Shown: in pieces, positions 8,969 through 17,250 of the stretch
Numbering within the stretch: position 1 is the stretch's first letter
Layout of the letters: each line of letters opens with the position of its first letter
Assembly (NCBI RefSeq): GCF_014201095.1
Contig: NZ_JACHDN010000001.1
Location: 2,728,001 to 2,792,000 of the forward strand
Origin: Cellulomonas hominis
GTDB taxonomy: Bacteria > Actinomycetota > Actinomycetes > Actinomycetales > Cellulomonadaceae
DNA: 64,000 nt
Direction of reading: 5' to 3'
Notes under the pieces: model-generated
Database searches by the model: none
What the model saw: only the letters and a program-made list of their open reading frames with translations
Told to the model about the DNA's origin: nothing
Program-made: the position numbers and the translations under genes

Positions 8969-9553
8969 TCAGGTCGTGGTGGCCAGGATCGCGTGGGCCG
9001 TCGTGGCGTCCACGACCTCCGCGAGCGGGGCGTACAGCGCGATCGCGTCCAGGGCTCGCGTGTGGGCCGCGTCGTCGGCTCCGGCGCAGGCCTCGGCGAC
9101 CACGCGCACCGCGACCCCGGCGTCCGCGGCGGCCAGCGCCGTGGACAGCACGCAGCAGTCCGTGGAGACGCCGGTGAGCAGCATCGTGTCCCCGGGCCCG
9201 ACGTGCGCCGCGAGATCGGCGCCCCACTTCCCGAACGTCGTGGCGGTGACCCCCGCGGCCGCGCCCGCGAGGTCCGCGAGCTCCGGCACGATCGCGTACG
9301 CGGGGGCGTCCGGCGGCTGCAGGGCGAACGGCCAGTCGGCGTAGTAGGCGACCCACGCGCCGGCGGGCCGCTCGGGCGCGACGAACCGCGTGAACACCGT
9401 CCGGTCCGGCCCCGCAGCCTCGGCCAGGGACCGCACGACGGGCAGCGCCTCGGCGAACCGGGGCGCCGCCCACGGGCTCGCGGGGTCGGCGAACACGGGC
9501 TGCATGTCGACGACCACCAGCACGGCCCGCCCGGGCGTCGCGCCGGCGGTCAC
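8969..9553 (-). CDS. Isochorismatase-like cysteine hydrolase
   Basis: 194 residues. The catalytic triad of the superfamily is visible: Asp in V-V-V-D-M-Q, Lys in T-F-G-K-W-G and Cys in S-T-D-C-C-V-L, with the G-V-S-T cis-peptide just before it. Members hydrolyse amides or imides such as nicotinamide, carbamoylsarcosine and ureidoacrylate. Its GTG start overlaps the stop codon of the NCS1 permease (GTGA), so the two are translationally coupled. That coupling suggests the imported heterocycle or its breakdown product is the substrate. The exact reaction is not identifiable. Confidence 0.82.
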   Translation of the reverse strand: MTAGATPGRAVLVVVDMQPVFADPASPWAAPRFAEALPVVRSLAEAAGPDRTVFTRFVAPERPAGAWVAYYADWPFALQPPDAPAYAIVPELADLAGAAAGVTATTFGKWGADLAAHVGPGDTMLLTGVSTDCCVLSTALAAADAGVAVRVVAEACAGADDAAHTRALDAIALYAPLAEVVDATTAHAILATTT

Positions 9554-11109
9554 CGCGCAGCCCCCGCGCTCCCGGCAGCCCCCGCGGTCCCGGTCGCCCC
9601 CGCGTCGGCCGACGGCGGCAGCGCCTCCTGCCGCCGCACCGCCCCGCGGCGCAGCAGCAGCGTCCCGCCGAACCCGACGACCAGCGCCACGAGCACGCCG
9701 AGGTTCGCGTAGGCCCACGCGCCGTCCTTGCCGCCGAGCCCGACCGCGCCGAGCAGGTAGCCCTGCCAGGCGAGCCACCCGGCTGACGCGTTCGTGACCA
9801 GCCCCCAGCCGAGCACCGTCCCGAGCGCGAGCAGGGTCAGCGGCACGGCGGGCGCGCGGCCGTACCGGCCGCTGGGGCGGTACAGGTCGAGGTCGTCGTA
9901 GTCGCGCCGGCGCAGCAGGACGTCGGCGAGCATGATCCCGGCCCAGGCGGCGATCGGGACGCCGAGCGTGATGAGGAAGCCCTGGAACACCCCGAAGAAC
10001 GTGTCAGAGCCGAACACGATGTAGATCGTGCCGAGCACCATGATCACGCCGTCGATCCCCGCGGCCACCGGGCGGGACACGGGCAGGCCGGTGGACACGA
10101 GCGCGAGGCCGGACGAGTAGATGTCGAGGACGGCGCCCCCGACGAGCCCGAGCACCGCCACGATCGCGAACGGCACGAGGTACCAGGTCGGCAGGATCGT
10201 CGTGAGCGCCCCGATGGGGTCGGCGGAGATCGCGGCGCGCAGGTCCGGGTCGGAGCCGGCGAGCAGCAGGCCGAACAGGAGCAGGATCACCGGCGCGAGC
10301 GACGCCCCGAACGTGGTCCAGCCGACGACCCCGGCGCCCGACGTGTGCCGGGGCAAGTAGCGCGAGTAGTCGGCGGCCATGTTGACCCAGCCGAGCCCGA
10401 AGCCGGTCATCATGAACACGAGCGCCCCGATGAACGCCTGGGCGGTCCCGGCGGGCAGGGCGGTCACGGCGGCGGTGTCGATGTGGTCGAGCACCAGCAG
10501 CACGTACCCGACGGTGAGGACCGCGGTGACGACGGTGATGACGGTCTGCATCCGCATGATCAGGTCGAAGCCGAACACCCCGCCCGCGATGATGAGCCCG
10601 GCCACCACGACCAGGGCCACGACCTGCACGCCGCTGCCGCCGCCCCACCCGAGCGCCTCGACGACGGTCGCGGTCGCGAGGGTGGCGAGTGCGGTGAGGA
10701 TCGTCTCCCACCCGACGGTGAGCAGCCAGGACAGCACGGCCGCGACCCGGTTGCCCTGCACGCCGAGCGCGGCGCGGGACAGCACCATCGTCGGGGCGGA
10801 CCCGCGCTTGCCGGCGAGCGCGACGAACCCGCAGAGCAGGAACGAGAAGACGATGCCGACGACGCTCGCGACGAGCGCCTGCGTGAAGGAGACGCCGAAG
10901 TCGAGCACCCAGGCGCCGTAGGACAGGCCGAGCACCGACACGTTCGCCGCGAACCACGGCCAGAACAGCTGGCGCGGCGTCCCCTTGCGGTCGCGGTCGG
11001 CGATGATGTCGACGCCCGCGGCCTCGACGGTCAGGGCGCTGCCGGCGGGTACGGCGCCGGTGCCCGCGTCGGCCGCGGGTCCGGTGGTCGCCGGGGGTGG
11101 GACGGACAT
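9550..11109 (-). CDS. NCS1-family (cytosine/purine/hydantoin) permease
   Basis: 519 residues with about 12 hydrophobic segments. The N-terminal R-Q-L-F-W-P-W-F-A-A-N segment, a conserved G-x-x-P-T-M-V-L-S-R-A-A-L-G loop near residue 115 and the G-W-V-N-M-A-A-D-Y-S-R-Y region near residue 245 are characteristic of nucleobase:cation symporters of the NCS1 group. GAGGAGGCCCG directly before the ATG supports the start. It lies between a PLP aminotransferase (upstream, same strand, 47 nt) and the coupled cysteine hydrolase, forming a probable operon for uptake and breakdown of a nitrogen heterocycle. The substrate is unknown. Confidence 0.87.
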   Translation of the reverse strand: MSVPPPATTGPAADAGTGAVPAGSALTVEAAGVDIIADRDRKGTPRQLFWPWFAANVSVLGLSYGAWVLDFGVSFTQALVASVVGIVFSFLLCGFVALAGKRGSAPTMVLSRAALGVQGNRVAAVLSWLLTVGWETILTALATLATATVVEALGWGGGSGVQVVALVVVAGLIIAGGVFGFDLIMRMQTVITVVTAVLTVGYVLLVLDHIDTAAVTALPAGTAQAFIGALVFMMTGFGLGWVNMAADYSRYLPRHTSGAGVVGWTTFGASLAPVILLLFGLLLAGSDPDLRAAISADPIGALTTILPTWYLVPFAIVAVLGLVGGAVLDIYSSGLALVSTGLPVSRPVAAGIDGVIMVLGTIYIVFGSDTFFGVFQGFLITLGVPIAAWAGIMLADVLLRRRDYDDLDLYRPSGRYGRAPAVPLTLLALGTVLGWGLVTNASAGWLAWQGYLLGAVGLGGKDGAWAYANLGVLVALVVGFGGTLLLRRGAVRRQEALPPSADAGATGTAGAAGSAGAAR

Positions 11110-11156
11110 CGGGCCTCCTCGGGCCTCGGGGGAGCGGTGCGGGTGCGGGTGCGGGG

Positions 11157-12374
11157 TCAGGCGGGCGGGCCGACGGACGCGGCGAGCCGGGCCACGGTCT
11201 CCCGCAGGACGGGGCGCGGGGTCGCGAGCGTGTACCGGGCGAACCCGTGCCCGGCCCGTCCGCACGCGGGGCCGTCGGTCAGTGCGACGCCGCCGCGCGC
11301 GAAGTGCCGGCCGGGGTGGTCGCCGAGCCCGAGCCCCCGGCAGTCCAGCCACGCCAGGTAGGTGCCCTCGGGCGGCGTGTACCGGACGGCGGGGAGCTGC
11401 TCGGCGAGCAGGTCGGCGAGCAGCAGCCGGTTGCCGTCGAGGTAGTCGAGCGCGGAGTCGAGCCACGGCCCGCCCTCGGCGTACGCGGCGGTGCTCGCGA
11501 GCACGCCGAGGGTGGACGCCCCGTGCTCGTACTCCTCGCCGACCTCGCGCCACCGCTCGGCGTCGGCGTCGTTGCCGAGGACGATCTGCGCGCACTTGAG
11601 CCCGGGGACGTTCCAGGCCTTCGACGCCGACGTCGCGGTGACCGCGTGCGCCGCGGCGACGGGGTCGACCGAGGCGTACGGGACGTGCCGGCGGCCGGCG
11701 TAGACCAGCGGCGCGTGGATCTCGTCGGCGAACACCCGGGCGCCGTGCGCGTCCGCGACGCGGGCGATCCCGAGCAGCTCGTCACGGTCGAGCACCCGGC
11801 CGGTGGGGTTGTGCGGGTTGCACAGCACGAGCAGCCCGCCGCCGTCGGCGAGAGCCCGCCCGATCGCGTCGAGGTCGTGCACGAGCCGCCCGCCGTCCGG
11901 GACCAGCGGCACCTCGACGACCCGGCGCCCGAGGGTGGCGGGGACGGTGAGGAACGGCATGTAGGCCGGGGTGGGCAGCACGATCGTCGACCCGGGGGCG
12001 GTGAGATGCCGGACGGTGGCCCGGAACGCCGCCATGACGTCGGCGACGGGCCGCACCCGCTCGGCCGCGACCGCCCAGCCGTACCGGTCGGCGGACCAGC
12101 CGGCGTAGGCGCCGGCCATCGCGTCGGCCACCGGGGGCGGGAGGTAGCCGAACCGCTCGGCGTCGACCGCGGCCCGCAGCGCGTCCCGGACCGCCGGGGC
12201 GGTCCCGAGGTCGGACTCCGCGACGAACGCCCCGATGCGGTCGGGGAACAGCGACCACTTGAGGCCGCCCGCCGCGCGGAGGTCCGCCACGGTCCGGCCG
12301 TCGACCTCCGCGGCGAACCCGGCGACTGCCCCGGCGAGCGCGCCCGCTCCCGTCCCCGTGCCCGGTGCCGCCAT
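11157..12374 (-). CDS. PLP-dependent aminotransferase, MalY/PatB (cystathionine beta-lyase-like) class
   Basis: 405 residues, fold type I. The PLP lysine sits in T-S-A-S-K-A-W-N, and the N-P-H-N-P-T-G, F-A-D-E-I-H-A-P-L and C-terminal R-Y-T-L-A-T-P-R segments are diagnostic. D-E-I-H in place of D-E-x-Y is typical of the MalY/PatB C-S lyase branch, so it may be a beta-lyase rather than a transaminase. The ATG is preceded by GGGAGGACGGCAG. It opens the minus-strand group that continues with the permease and hydrolase and is divergent from an APH-fold gene. Confidence 0.82.
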   Translation of the reverse strand: MAAPGTGTGAGALAGAVAGFAAEVDGRTVADLRAAGGLKWSLFPDRIGAFVAESDLGTAPAVRDALRAAVDAERFGYLPPPVADAMAGAYAGWSADRYGWAVAAERVRPVADVMAAFRATVRHLTAPGSTIVLPTPAYMPFLTVPATLGRRVVEVPLVPDGGRLVHDLDAIGRALADGGGLLVLCNPHNPTGRVLDRDELLGIARVADAHGARVFADEIHAPLVYAGRRHVPYASVDPVAAAHAVTATSASKAWNVPGLKCAQIVLGNDADAERWREVGEEYEHGASTLGVLASTAAYAEGGPWLDSALDYLDGNRLLLADLLAEQLPAVRYTPPEGTYLAWLDCRGLGLGDHPGRHFARGGVALTDGPACGRAGHGFARYTLATPRPVLRETVARLAASVGPPA

Positions 12375-12479
12375 CTGCCGTCCTCCCGCCGCTCGCCCTG
12401 TCGTCCGCTCGCCATCCCACCACTGCCGGCGGCCGTCCACCAGGGATCATGGGCAGGGAGTCCGAGGACGGAGGACGCG

Positions 12480-13289
12480 GTGGACGACGTGCTGAGGGCG
12501 GTGCTGGGTGCGGGCGCGCGGGTGGTCGGCGCGCTCCCCGGGGACGGCGGCGCGGTCGTGCGGCACGTGGTCGGCCCCGGCGGCGCGGACCTGGTGGTCA
12601 AGACGGCGCCGCTCGGTGCAGGTCCCGACCTGATGCGGTCGGCGCGCGCCCAGCGGGCGGCCGCGGGGGCCGGCGTCCCCGTGCCCCGGCTGGTGGCCGC
12701 GGAGGTCCGGGACGGGGTGCAGGTGCACGTGACGGAGCGGGTGGCCGGGCGTCGCTGGTGCGACGTCCACCCGGGCGCCGGCGACGCGGACCGCCGCGCG
12801 GTGCAGGAGGCGCTCGCGGACGTCCTGGAGCGCCTGCGGGGCGTCGTCCTGCCGGGGTACGGGGACCTCGGGGCCCCGGGCGCGCCCGAGCTGGACGCGC
12901 TGCTGGCGCGCACCCGGGCGCGCGTGCCGGCGGGACCGCGGCGGGCGGCGGCCGAGCGGGTGCTGGACCGGCACGGCCCGCTCTTCGACGGGGCGGCCGG
13001 CGCGGTGCTCGTGCACGGGGACCTGCACCACGCGAACGTCCTGGTGCGGCGGGCGGGCGACCGGTGGGCGCTCGCGGCTGTGCTGGACTGGGACAGCGCC
13101 TGGGCCGGCCCCGCGGACGCCGACGCGGCGCGCGCGGCCCTGTGGGACGGGATGCCGAGCACCCCCGCGGGTGCGGGGCCGCGGGCCGCCGTGCAGCAGC
13201 TCCTGTGGTGCCTGGAGTACGGCGACGGCGGCCCGCGGCACCGGGCCGACACCGCGCGGGTGGCGGCGCGGCTCGGCGTCCGGGTGTGA
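12480..13289 (+). CDS. APH-fold phosphotransferase
   Basis: 269 residues with the aminoglycoside-phosphotransferase/choline-kinase fold. The catalytic loop reads V-L-V-H-G-D-L-H-H-A-N-V-L, and the metal-binding motif reads V-L-D-W-D-S-A-W-A-G-P. Such proteins phosphorylate hydroxyls on small molecules, and most chromosomal members are not antibiotic-resistance enzymes. The GTG start follows GGAGGACGCG. It ends 4 nt before the convergent end of the ABC permease gene, so no separate terminator fits between them. The substrate is unknown. Confidence 0.8.
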   Translation: MDDVLRAVLGAGARVVGALPGDGGAVVRHVVGPGGADLVVKTAPLGAGPDLMRSARAQRAAAGAGVPVPRLVAAEVRDGVQVHVTERVAGRRWCDVHPGAGDADRRAVQEALADVLERLRGVVLPGYGDLGAPGAPELDALLARTRARVPAGPRRAAAERVLDRHGPLFDGAAGAVLVHGDLHHANVLVRRAGDRWALAAVLDWDSAWAGPADADAARAALWDGMPSTPAGAGPRAAVQQLLWCLEYGDGGPRHRADTARVAARLGVRV

Positions 13290-13293
13290 GGCC

Positions 13294-14106
13294 TCAGCGC
13301 GCCGCGCGCCGCCGGAACAGCCACGCGGCGACGAGCCGGGCCACGACGAGCAGCCCGGCGCACCACGCCAGCGCCACGAGCGGCTGGCCGCCCGGGACGC
13401 CGGTGAGCCAGGCCCGCACCGTGTCCGTGACCGGCGTGATCGGCTGGTAGGTCGCGAACACCTCCAGCACCCGCGGCATCGACTCCGGCGGGACGAACGC
13501 GCTGGAGACGTAGGGCAGGAACATGATCGCGAACGAGAACCCGTTGGCCGCCTCGGGCCCGGAGGACACGATGCCGATGGCCACGGACGTCCACGTCAGC
13601 GCGAGCACGTAGAGCAGCACCAGCCCGGCGGTGGCCAGCCACTCGGCGGGCCCGGCGGTCGGCCGGAAGCCGGCCGCGTAGGCGACGCCGACGACGAGCG
13701 CCGTGGACACGGCGTTGCGGACCACCGACTCGACCACGTGCCCGGTGAGGGCCGCGACGGGACGCACCGGCAGGGTCCGGAAGCGGTTCATCAGGCCGCC
13801 GGTCATGTCCGAGGCGACGGAGACGGCCGTGGTCGCGGCGCCGTACCCGGCGCACAGCAGGATGATCCCGGGCACGACGTAGTCGACGTAGCTCTGGTCG
13901 GTCCGGATCGCGCCGCCGAACACGTAGACGAACAGCAGCATGAGGATGACCGGCAGCGCGATGCCCATGATGAGGGTGTCGGGCGTGCGCAGCGAGCGGC
14001 GCAGGCTGCGGCCGACCATCGCGCCGGTGTCCCGCGCGGCCCACCCGCCCAGCGGGGGCCGGACGGTGACGCGCGCGGGCGCGGCGGGGGTCAGGGTGCT
14101 GGTCAC
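13294..14106 (-). CDS. ABC-2 type exporter permease (DrrB-like)
   Basis: 270 residues with six predicted membrane segments and the ABC-2 permease pattern. It has a soluble N-terminus, then A-L-P-V-I-L-M-L-L-F-V-Y-V-F-G-G, a G-G-L-M-N-R-F-R-T-L-P-V loop near residue 105 and a C-terminal W-L-F-R-R-R-A tail. The GTG start overlaps the stop of the ATPase gene upstream (GTGA), so the pair is made in fixed ratio. Homologues such as DrrB export daunorubicin-type drugs or lipids. The divergent TetR-family regulator suggests induction by an exported compound. Confidence 0.88.
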   Translation of the reverse strand: MTSTLTPAAPARVTVRPPLGGWAARDTGAMVGRSLRRSLRTPDTLIMGIALPVILMLLFVYVFGGAIRTDQSYVDYVVPGIILLCAGYGAATTAVSVASDMTGGLMNRFRTLPVRPVAALTGHVVESVVRNAVSTALVVGVAYAAGFRPTAGPAEWLATAGLVLLYVLALTWTSVAIGIVSSGPEAANGFSFAIMFLPYVSSAFVPPESMPRVLEVFATYQPITPVTDTVRAWLTGVPGGQPLVALAWCAGLLVVARLVAAWLFRRRAAR

Positions 14107-15023
14107 GACGCCTCCCGGGCGAGCAGGGCCTCCGGCGCGGCCCCGTCGGGCTCCGCGGGGTGGCCGGTGAGGGTGAGGAACACGTCGTCGAGCGTCGGCA
14201 CGGCCACGCGCCAGCCCTCGACGGGCAGGCCGCGCCGCTCGACGTCGGCGAGGATGCGGCGGACGTCCGGCACGGAGGCGTCCGTCGGGATGCGCTCGGT
14301 CCGGCCGCCGGCGAGCTCGAGCTCGACGTGGGCGGCGCCGACGCGGCGCTTGAGCTCCGCGGCGGTGCCCTGAGCGACGACGTGCCCGCGGTCCAGCACC
14401 GCGACGCGGTCGGCGAGCGCGTCGGCCTCGTCGAGGTACTGCGTGGTGAGCAGCACGGTCGCGCCCTCGGCGACGACGGTGCGGATGACGGCCCAGAGGT
14501 CCGCGCGGCTGCGCGGGTCGAGGCCGGTGGTCGGCTCGTCGAGGAAGATCACGCGCGGGCGGGTGAGCAGGCTGACCGCGAGGTCGAGCCGGCGCCGCAT
14601 CCCGCCCGAGTAGGTCCGGACCAGCCGGTCGGCGGCGTCCGCGAGGTCGAAGAGCTCGAGCAGCTCCTCGCCGCGCTCGCGCCCGGCCGCCCGGGGCAGG
14701 TGCGCGAGCCGCGCCATGAGCCGCAGGTTCTCCCGGCCGGTGAGCAGCTCGTCGAGGGCGGCGTACTGCCCGGTGAGGCTGATCGCCTCGCGCACCCGGC
14801 CGGGCTCGCGCACGACGTCGTGGCCGGCGACGGTGGCGGTCCCCTCGTCCGGGAGCAGGAGCGTGCTGAGGATCTCGACCGTCGTGGTCTTCCCGGCGCC
14901 GTTCGGCCCGAGCAGGCCGAGCACCTGGCCGCGCGGCACCGCGAGGTCGACGCCGGTCAGGACGGCGGTCTCGCCGAAGGCCTTGCGCAGGCCGCGGGTC
15001 GCGATCATCGGGGCCTCGTCCAT
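14103..15023 (-). CDS. ABC exporter ATP-binding protein (DrrA-like)
   Basis: 306 residues. The motifs are L-L-G-P-N-G-A-G-K-T-T-T (Walker A), Y-S-G-G-M-R-R-R-L-D-L-A (signature) and F-L-D-E-P-T-T-G-L-D (Walker B). The C-terminal extension (about residues 215-306) with a G-x-P-x-x-D-x-V-F-L-x-L-T-G pattern is typical of DrrA/CcmA drug-export ATPases. AAGGAG precedes the ATG. It is coupled to the permease by a four-base overlap and faces the coiled-coil TetR gene across an 86-nt region with two palindromic sites, so it is almost certainly that regulator's target. Confidence 0.92.
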   Translation of the reverse strand: MDEAPMIATRGLRKAFGETAVLTGVDLAVPRGQVLGLLGPNGAGKTTTVEILSTLLLPDEGTATVAGHDVVREPGRVREAISLTGQYAALDELLTGRENLRLMARLAHLPRAAGRERGEELLELFDLADAADRLVRTYSGGMRRRLDLAVSLLTRPRVIFLDEPTTGLDPRSRADLWAVIRTVVAEGATVLLTTQYLDEADALADRVAVLDRGHVVAQGTAAELKRRVGAAHVELELAGGRTERIPTDASVPDVRRILADVERRGLPVEGWRVAVPTLDDVFLTLTGHPAEPDGAAPEALLAREAS

Positions 15024-15037
15024 CGTCGGCTCCTTTC

Positions 15038-15080
15038 TGTCTACGTCGTACACGGATCCAAGGTGTGTATGTTGTACACA
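15038..15080. promoter_or_regulatory. Twin operator between the DrrAB operon and its TetR gene
   Basis: A perfect palindrome TGTGTA-n5-TACACA spans 15064-15080. A second, one-mismatch copy (GTCTA-n5-TACAC) spans 15039-15053. Their centres are 26 bp apart. They cover the intergenic region between the ABC ATPase start (15023, minus) and the regulator start (15110, plus). Sequences resembling -10 elements fall inside the perfect copy. The symmetry and spacing suit two TetR dimers controlling both directions. Confidence 0.75.
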
Positions 15081-15109
15081 GTTCGATCCGCGCCGGTCAA
15101 GGGAGGGCG

Positions 15110-16354
15110 ATGTCCGCGCCGCAGGACCAGGAGGACCGCCGCGAGGCCGAGGCGGCGCGCAAGCAGGAGGAGGCGGCGCGCAAGCAGGAGGAGGCCGCGC
15201 GCAAGCAGGCCGAGGCGCTGCGCCGGGACCGCGAGAAGGCCGCCCGCGCCGCCGCCAAGGAGGCCGCGCGAGCCGAGCGGGACCGGGAGCGGGCGCTGCG
15301 CGACGCGGGGAAGGCCCACCGCGACCGCGAGCGGGCCGAGCGGAACGCCCAGCGCGAGGTCGAGCGGCTCCGTGCGGAGCAGGAGCGCGCCGTCCGGGAG
15401 GTCGAGAAGGAGGCCGACCAGGCGCAGCGCGAGGCCGAGCGCGCGGCCCAGGAGGCCGCGCTCGCCGCGCAGCGGGCCGCCCGGCAGGTCGAGCGGGTGC
15501 GGCTGCGCGCCCGGGCCGCGGAGGACGAGCCGGCCGCGGAGGAGCCGCCGCTGCCCCCGGGGCTCGCGGTCCTGTGGCGACCCGCGCCCGCCGGCCGCCG
15601 CGGCCCCCGGCCCGGGCTCACGCTCGCCGGCATCGCGCGGGCCGCGATCGACCTCGCGGACGCCGAGGGGCTGCCGGCGCTGTCGATGGCGCGCGTCGCG
15701 GAGCGGCTCGGGGTCACGACGATGGCGCTCTACCGCTACGTCTCCAGCAAGGACGACCTGCTGGCTCTGATGCTCGACACGGCCCTCGCGGAGTCGAGCC
15801 CCGCCGAGCCGGTGCCGGGCGAGGGCTGGCGCCCCGCGCTCGAGCGGTGGTGCGCGGAGCAGCTGGCGCTCGCGGCGGCGCACCCGTGGTCCGTGCAGCC
15901 GCCCGTCACCTCGGCCCTGCCGGGGCCGGCGCGGGTCGCGCTGCTCGACCGGGGGCTGCGGGCGCTCGAGGGCACGCCGCTGACCTGGGACGAGCGCGTC
16001 GCCGTGATCGGCCGGCTCGCGCTGCACGTGCTGAGCGAGGGGCAGCTCGTGGCGGCCGACGTGCTCGCCCGGCGCGCGGCCGCCGCGGCGGCCGGGTCCG
16101 ACGCGGCCGGCGGAGGCGAGCCCGGGCCGGTGCTGCACCCCGCGCTGCTCGACTTCGCCACGCTGCTGCGCTCCGTCGTCGACCCGGCCGCGTTCCCCGC
16201 GCTGGGCGCCGCGCTCGACGGCGGGGGCTTCGACGACGGCGCGCCGGACCCGGCGGGCGGTGAGGGCGGCGACGAGCTGCTGGGCCTGCGGCTCATGCTG
16301 GACGGCGTCGAGGCGCTGATGGTGCGGGCCCGCGCGCGGGAGGCCGCGGGCTGA
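15110..16354 (+). CDS. TetR-family regulator with a long N-terminal coiled coil
   Basis: 414 residues, about twice the usual TetR length. Residues 1-155 are extremely charged (Arg, Lys, Glu, Gln, Ala) with heptad periodicity and no helix breakers, so they should form a long coiled coil. It includes three exact E-A-A-R-K-Q-E/A heptads near residues 14-34. The TetR DNA-binding domain follows at about 168-220 (L-S-M-A-R-V-A-E-R-L-G-V-T-T-M-A-L-Y-R-Y). A TetR_C-type ligand-binding domain occupies the rest. GGGAGGGCG precedes the ATG. It is divergent from the DrrAB exporter and is expected to repress it and itself. Confidence 0.88.
   Translation: MSAPQDQEDRREAEAARKQEEAARKQEEAARKQAEALRRDREKAARAAAKEAARAERDRERALRDAGKAHRDRERAERNAQREVERLRAEQERAVREVEKEADQAQREAERAAQEAALAAQRAARQVERVRLRARAAEDEPAAEEPPLPPGLAVLWRPAPAGRRGPRPGLTLAGIARAAIDLADAEGLPALSMARVAERLGVTTMALYRYVSSKDDLLALMLDTALAESSPAEPVPGEGWRPALERWCAEQLALAAAHPWSVQPPVTSALPGPARVALLDRGLRALEGTPLTWDERVAVIGRLALHVLSEGQLVAADVLARRAAAAAAGSDAAGGGEPGPVLHPALLDFATLLRSVVDPAAFPALGAALDGGGFDDGAPDPAGGEGGDELLGLRLMLDGVEALMVRARAREAAG
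15149..15211 (+). repeat. Three tandem 21-bp repeats within the TetR coiled coil
   Basis: Three consecutive 21-bp units encode the heptad E-A-A-R-K-Q-E. The first two are identical and the third differs at its final codon and one silent base. Unit length equals one heptad, so copy-number change would lengthen or shorten the coil without a frameshift. Confidence 0.85.
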
Positions 16355-16421
16355 CCGACCCGCGGCCCGACCCGGGGCCCGACGCGGGGCACGGCCGGCC
16401 GTGTCGGTGGCATGAGGTTGG

Positions 16422-17228
16422 ATGGTCCGCGTGCTGACGGTAGCGACTGCGAACGTGAACGGGATCCGTGCCGCCTTCCGGCGGGGGATGGGGGACTGGG
16501 TCGAGGCCCGGCGCACCGACGTCCTGCTGCTGCAGGAGGTGCGCGCGTCCGACGAGATCCTCGGCGACCACCTGTCGGCCGACGACTGGCACCTCGCCCA
16601 CGAGGCCAGCGAGACCAAGGGCCGCGCGGGCGTCGCGATCGCGTCCCGGCTGCCGATGCACGCCGTGCGGATCGGCATCGGCACCGGCGTGCCGTCCGAC
16701 TCCGGCCGCTGGGTCGAGGCGGACCTCGAGCTGCCCGGCGGAGGCCTGCTCACCGTGGTGTCCGCCTACGTGCACTCCGGCCAGGCGGGCACGCCGAAGA
16801 TGGACGAGAAGTACGCCTTCCTCGACGTCATGACCAAGCGGCTGGCGGAGCTCGCCGGCGGGGAGCACCCGGCGGTCGTCGCCGGCGACCTCAACATCGC
16901 CCACCGCGAGGTGGACATCAAGAACTGGCGGGGCAACCGCAAGGCTGCCGGCTTCCTCCCGGAGGAGCGCGCGTACCTGGACACCTGGTTCGACGAGCAG
17001 GGCTGGCGGGACCTGGGGCGCGAGCACGGCGGCGAGGGGCCCGGGCCGTACACCTGGTGGTCCTGGCGCGGGCAGGCGTTCGACAACGACTCCGGCTGGC
17101 GGATCGACTACCAGCTCGCGACACCGGGCCTGGCGGACCGGGTGCGGTCGGTGGAGATCGACCGGGCCGCGACGTACGACGCGCGGTTCAGCGACCACGC
17201 GCCGGTGGTCGTGGCGTACGACGTCTGA
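16422..17228 (+). CDS. xthA: Exodeoxyribonuclease III (AP endonuclease family)
   Basis: 268 residues. It cleaves DNA 5' to abasic sites and has 3' exonuclease and 3' phosphatase activity in base-excision repair. Motifs of the exonuclease-endonuclease-phosphatase fold are visible: T-A-N-V-N-G-I-R, the metal-binding Glu in L-L-L-Q-E-V (E39), A-G-D-L-N-I-A-H, and the terminal F-S-D-H-A-P-V. Usual length. ATG 16422 was taken as start; a GTG at 16431 gives a start equally close to the family norm. It converges with the next gene. Confidence 0.93.
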   Translation: MVRVLTVATANVNGIRAAFRRGMGDWVEARRTDVLLLQEVRASDEILGDHLSADDWHLAHEASETKGRAGVAIASRLPMHAVRIGIGTGVPSDSGRWVEADLELPGGGLLTVVSAYVHSGQAGTPKMDEKYAFLDVMTKRLAELAGGEHPAVVAGDLNIAHREVDIKNWRGNRKAAGFLPEERAYLDTWFDEQGWRDLGREHGGEGPGPYTWWSWRGQAFDNDSGWRIDYQLATPGLADRVRSVEIDRAATYDARFSDHAPVVVAYDV

Positions 17229-17250
17229 CGCGGGGCGGTCGGCCCGGGCC

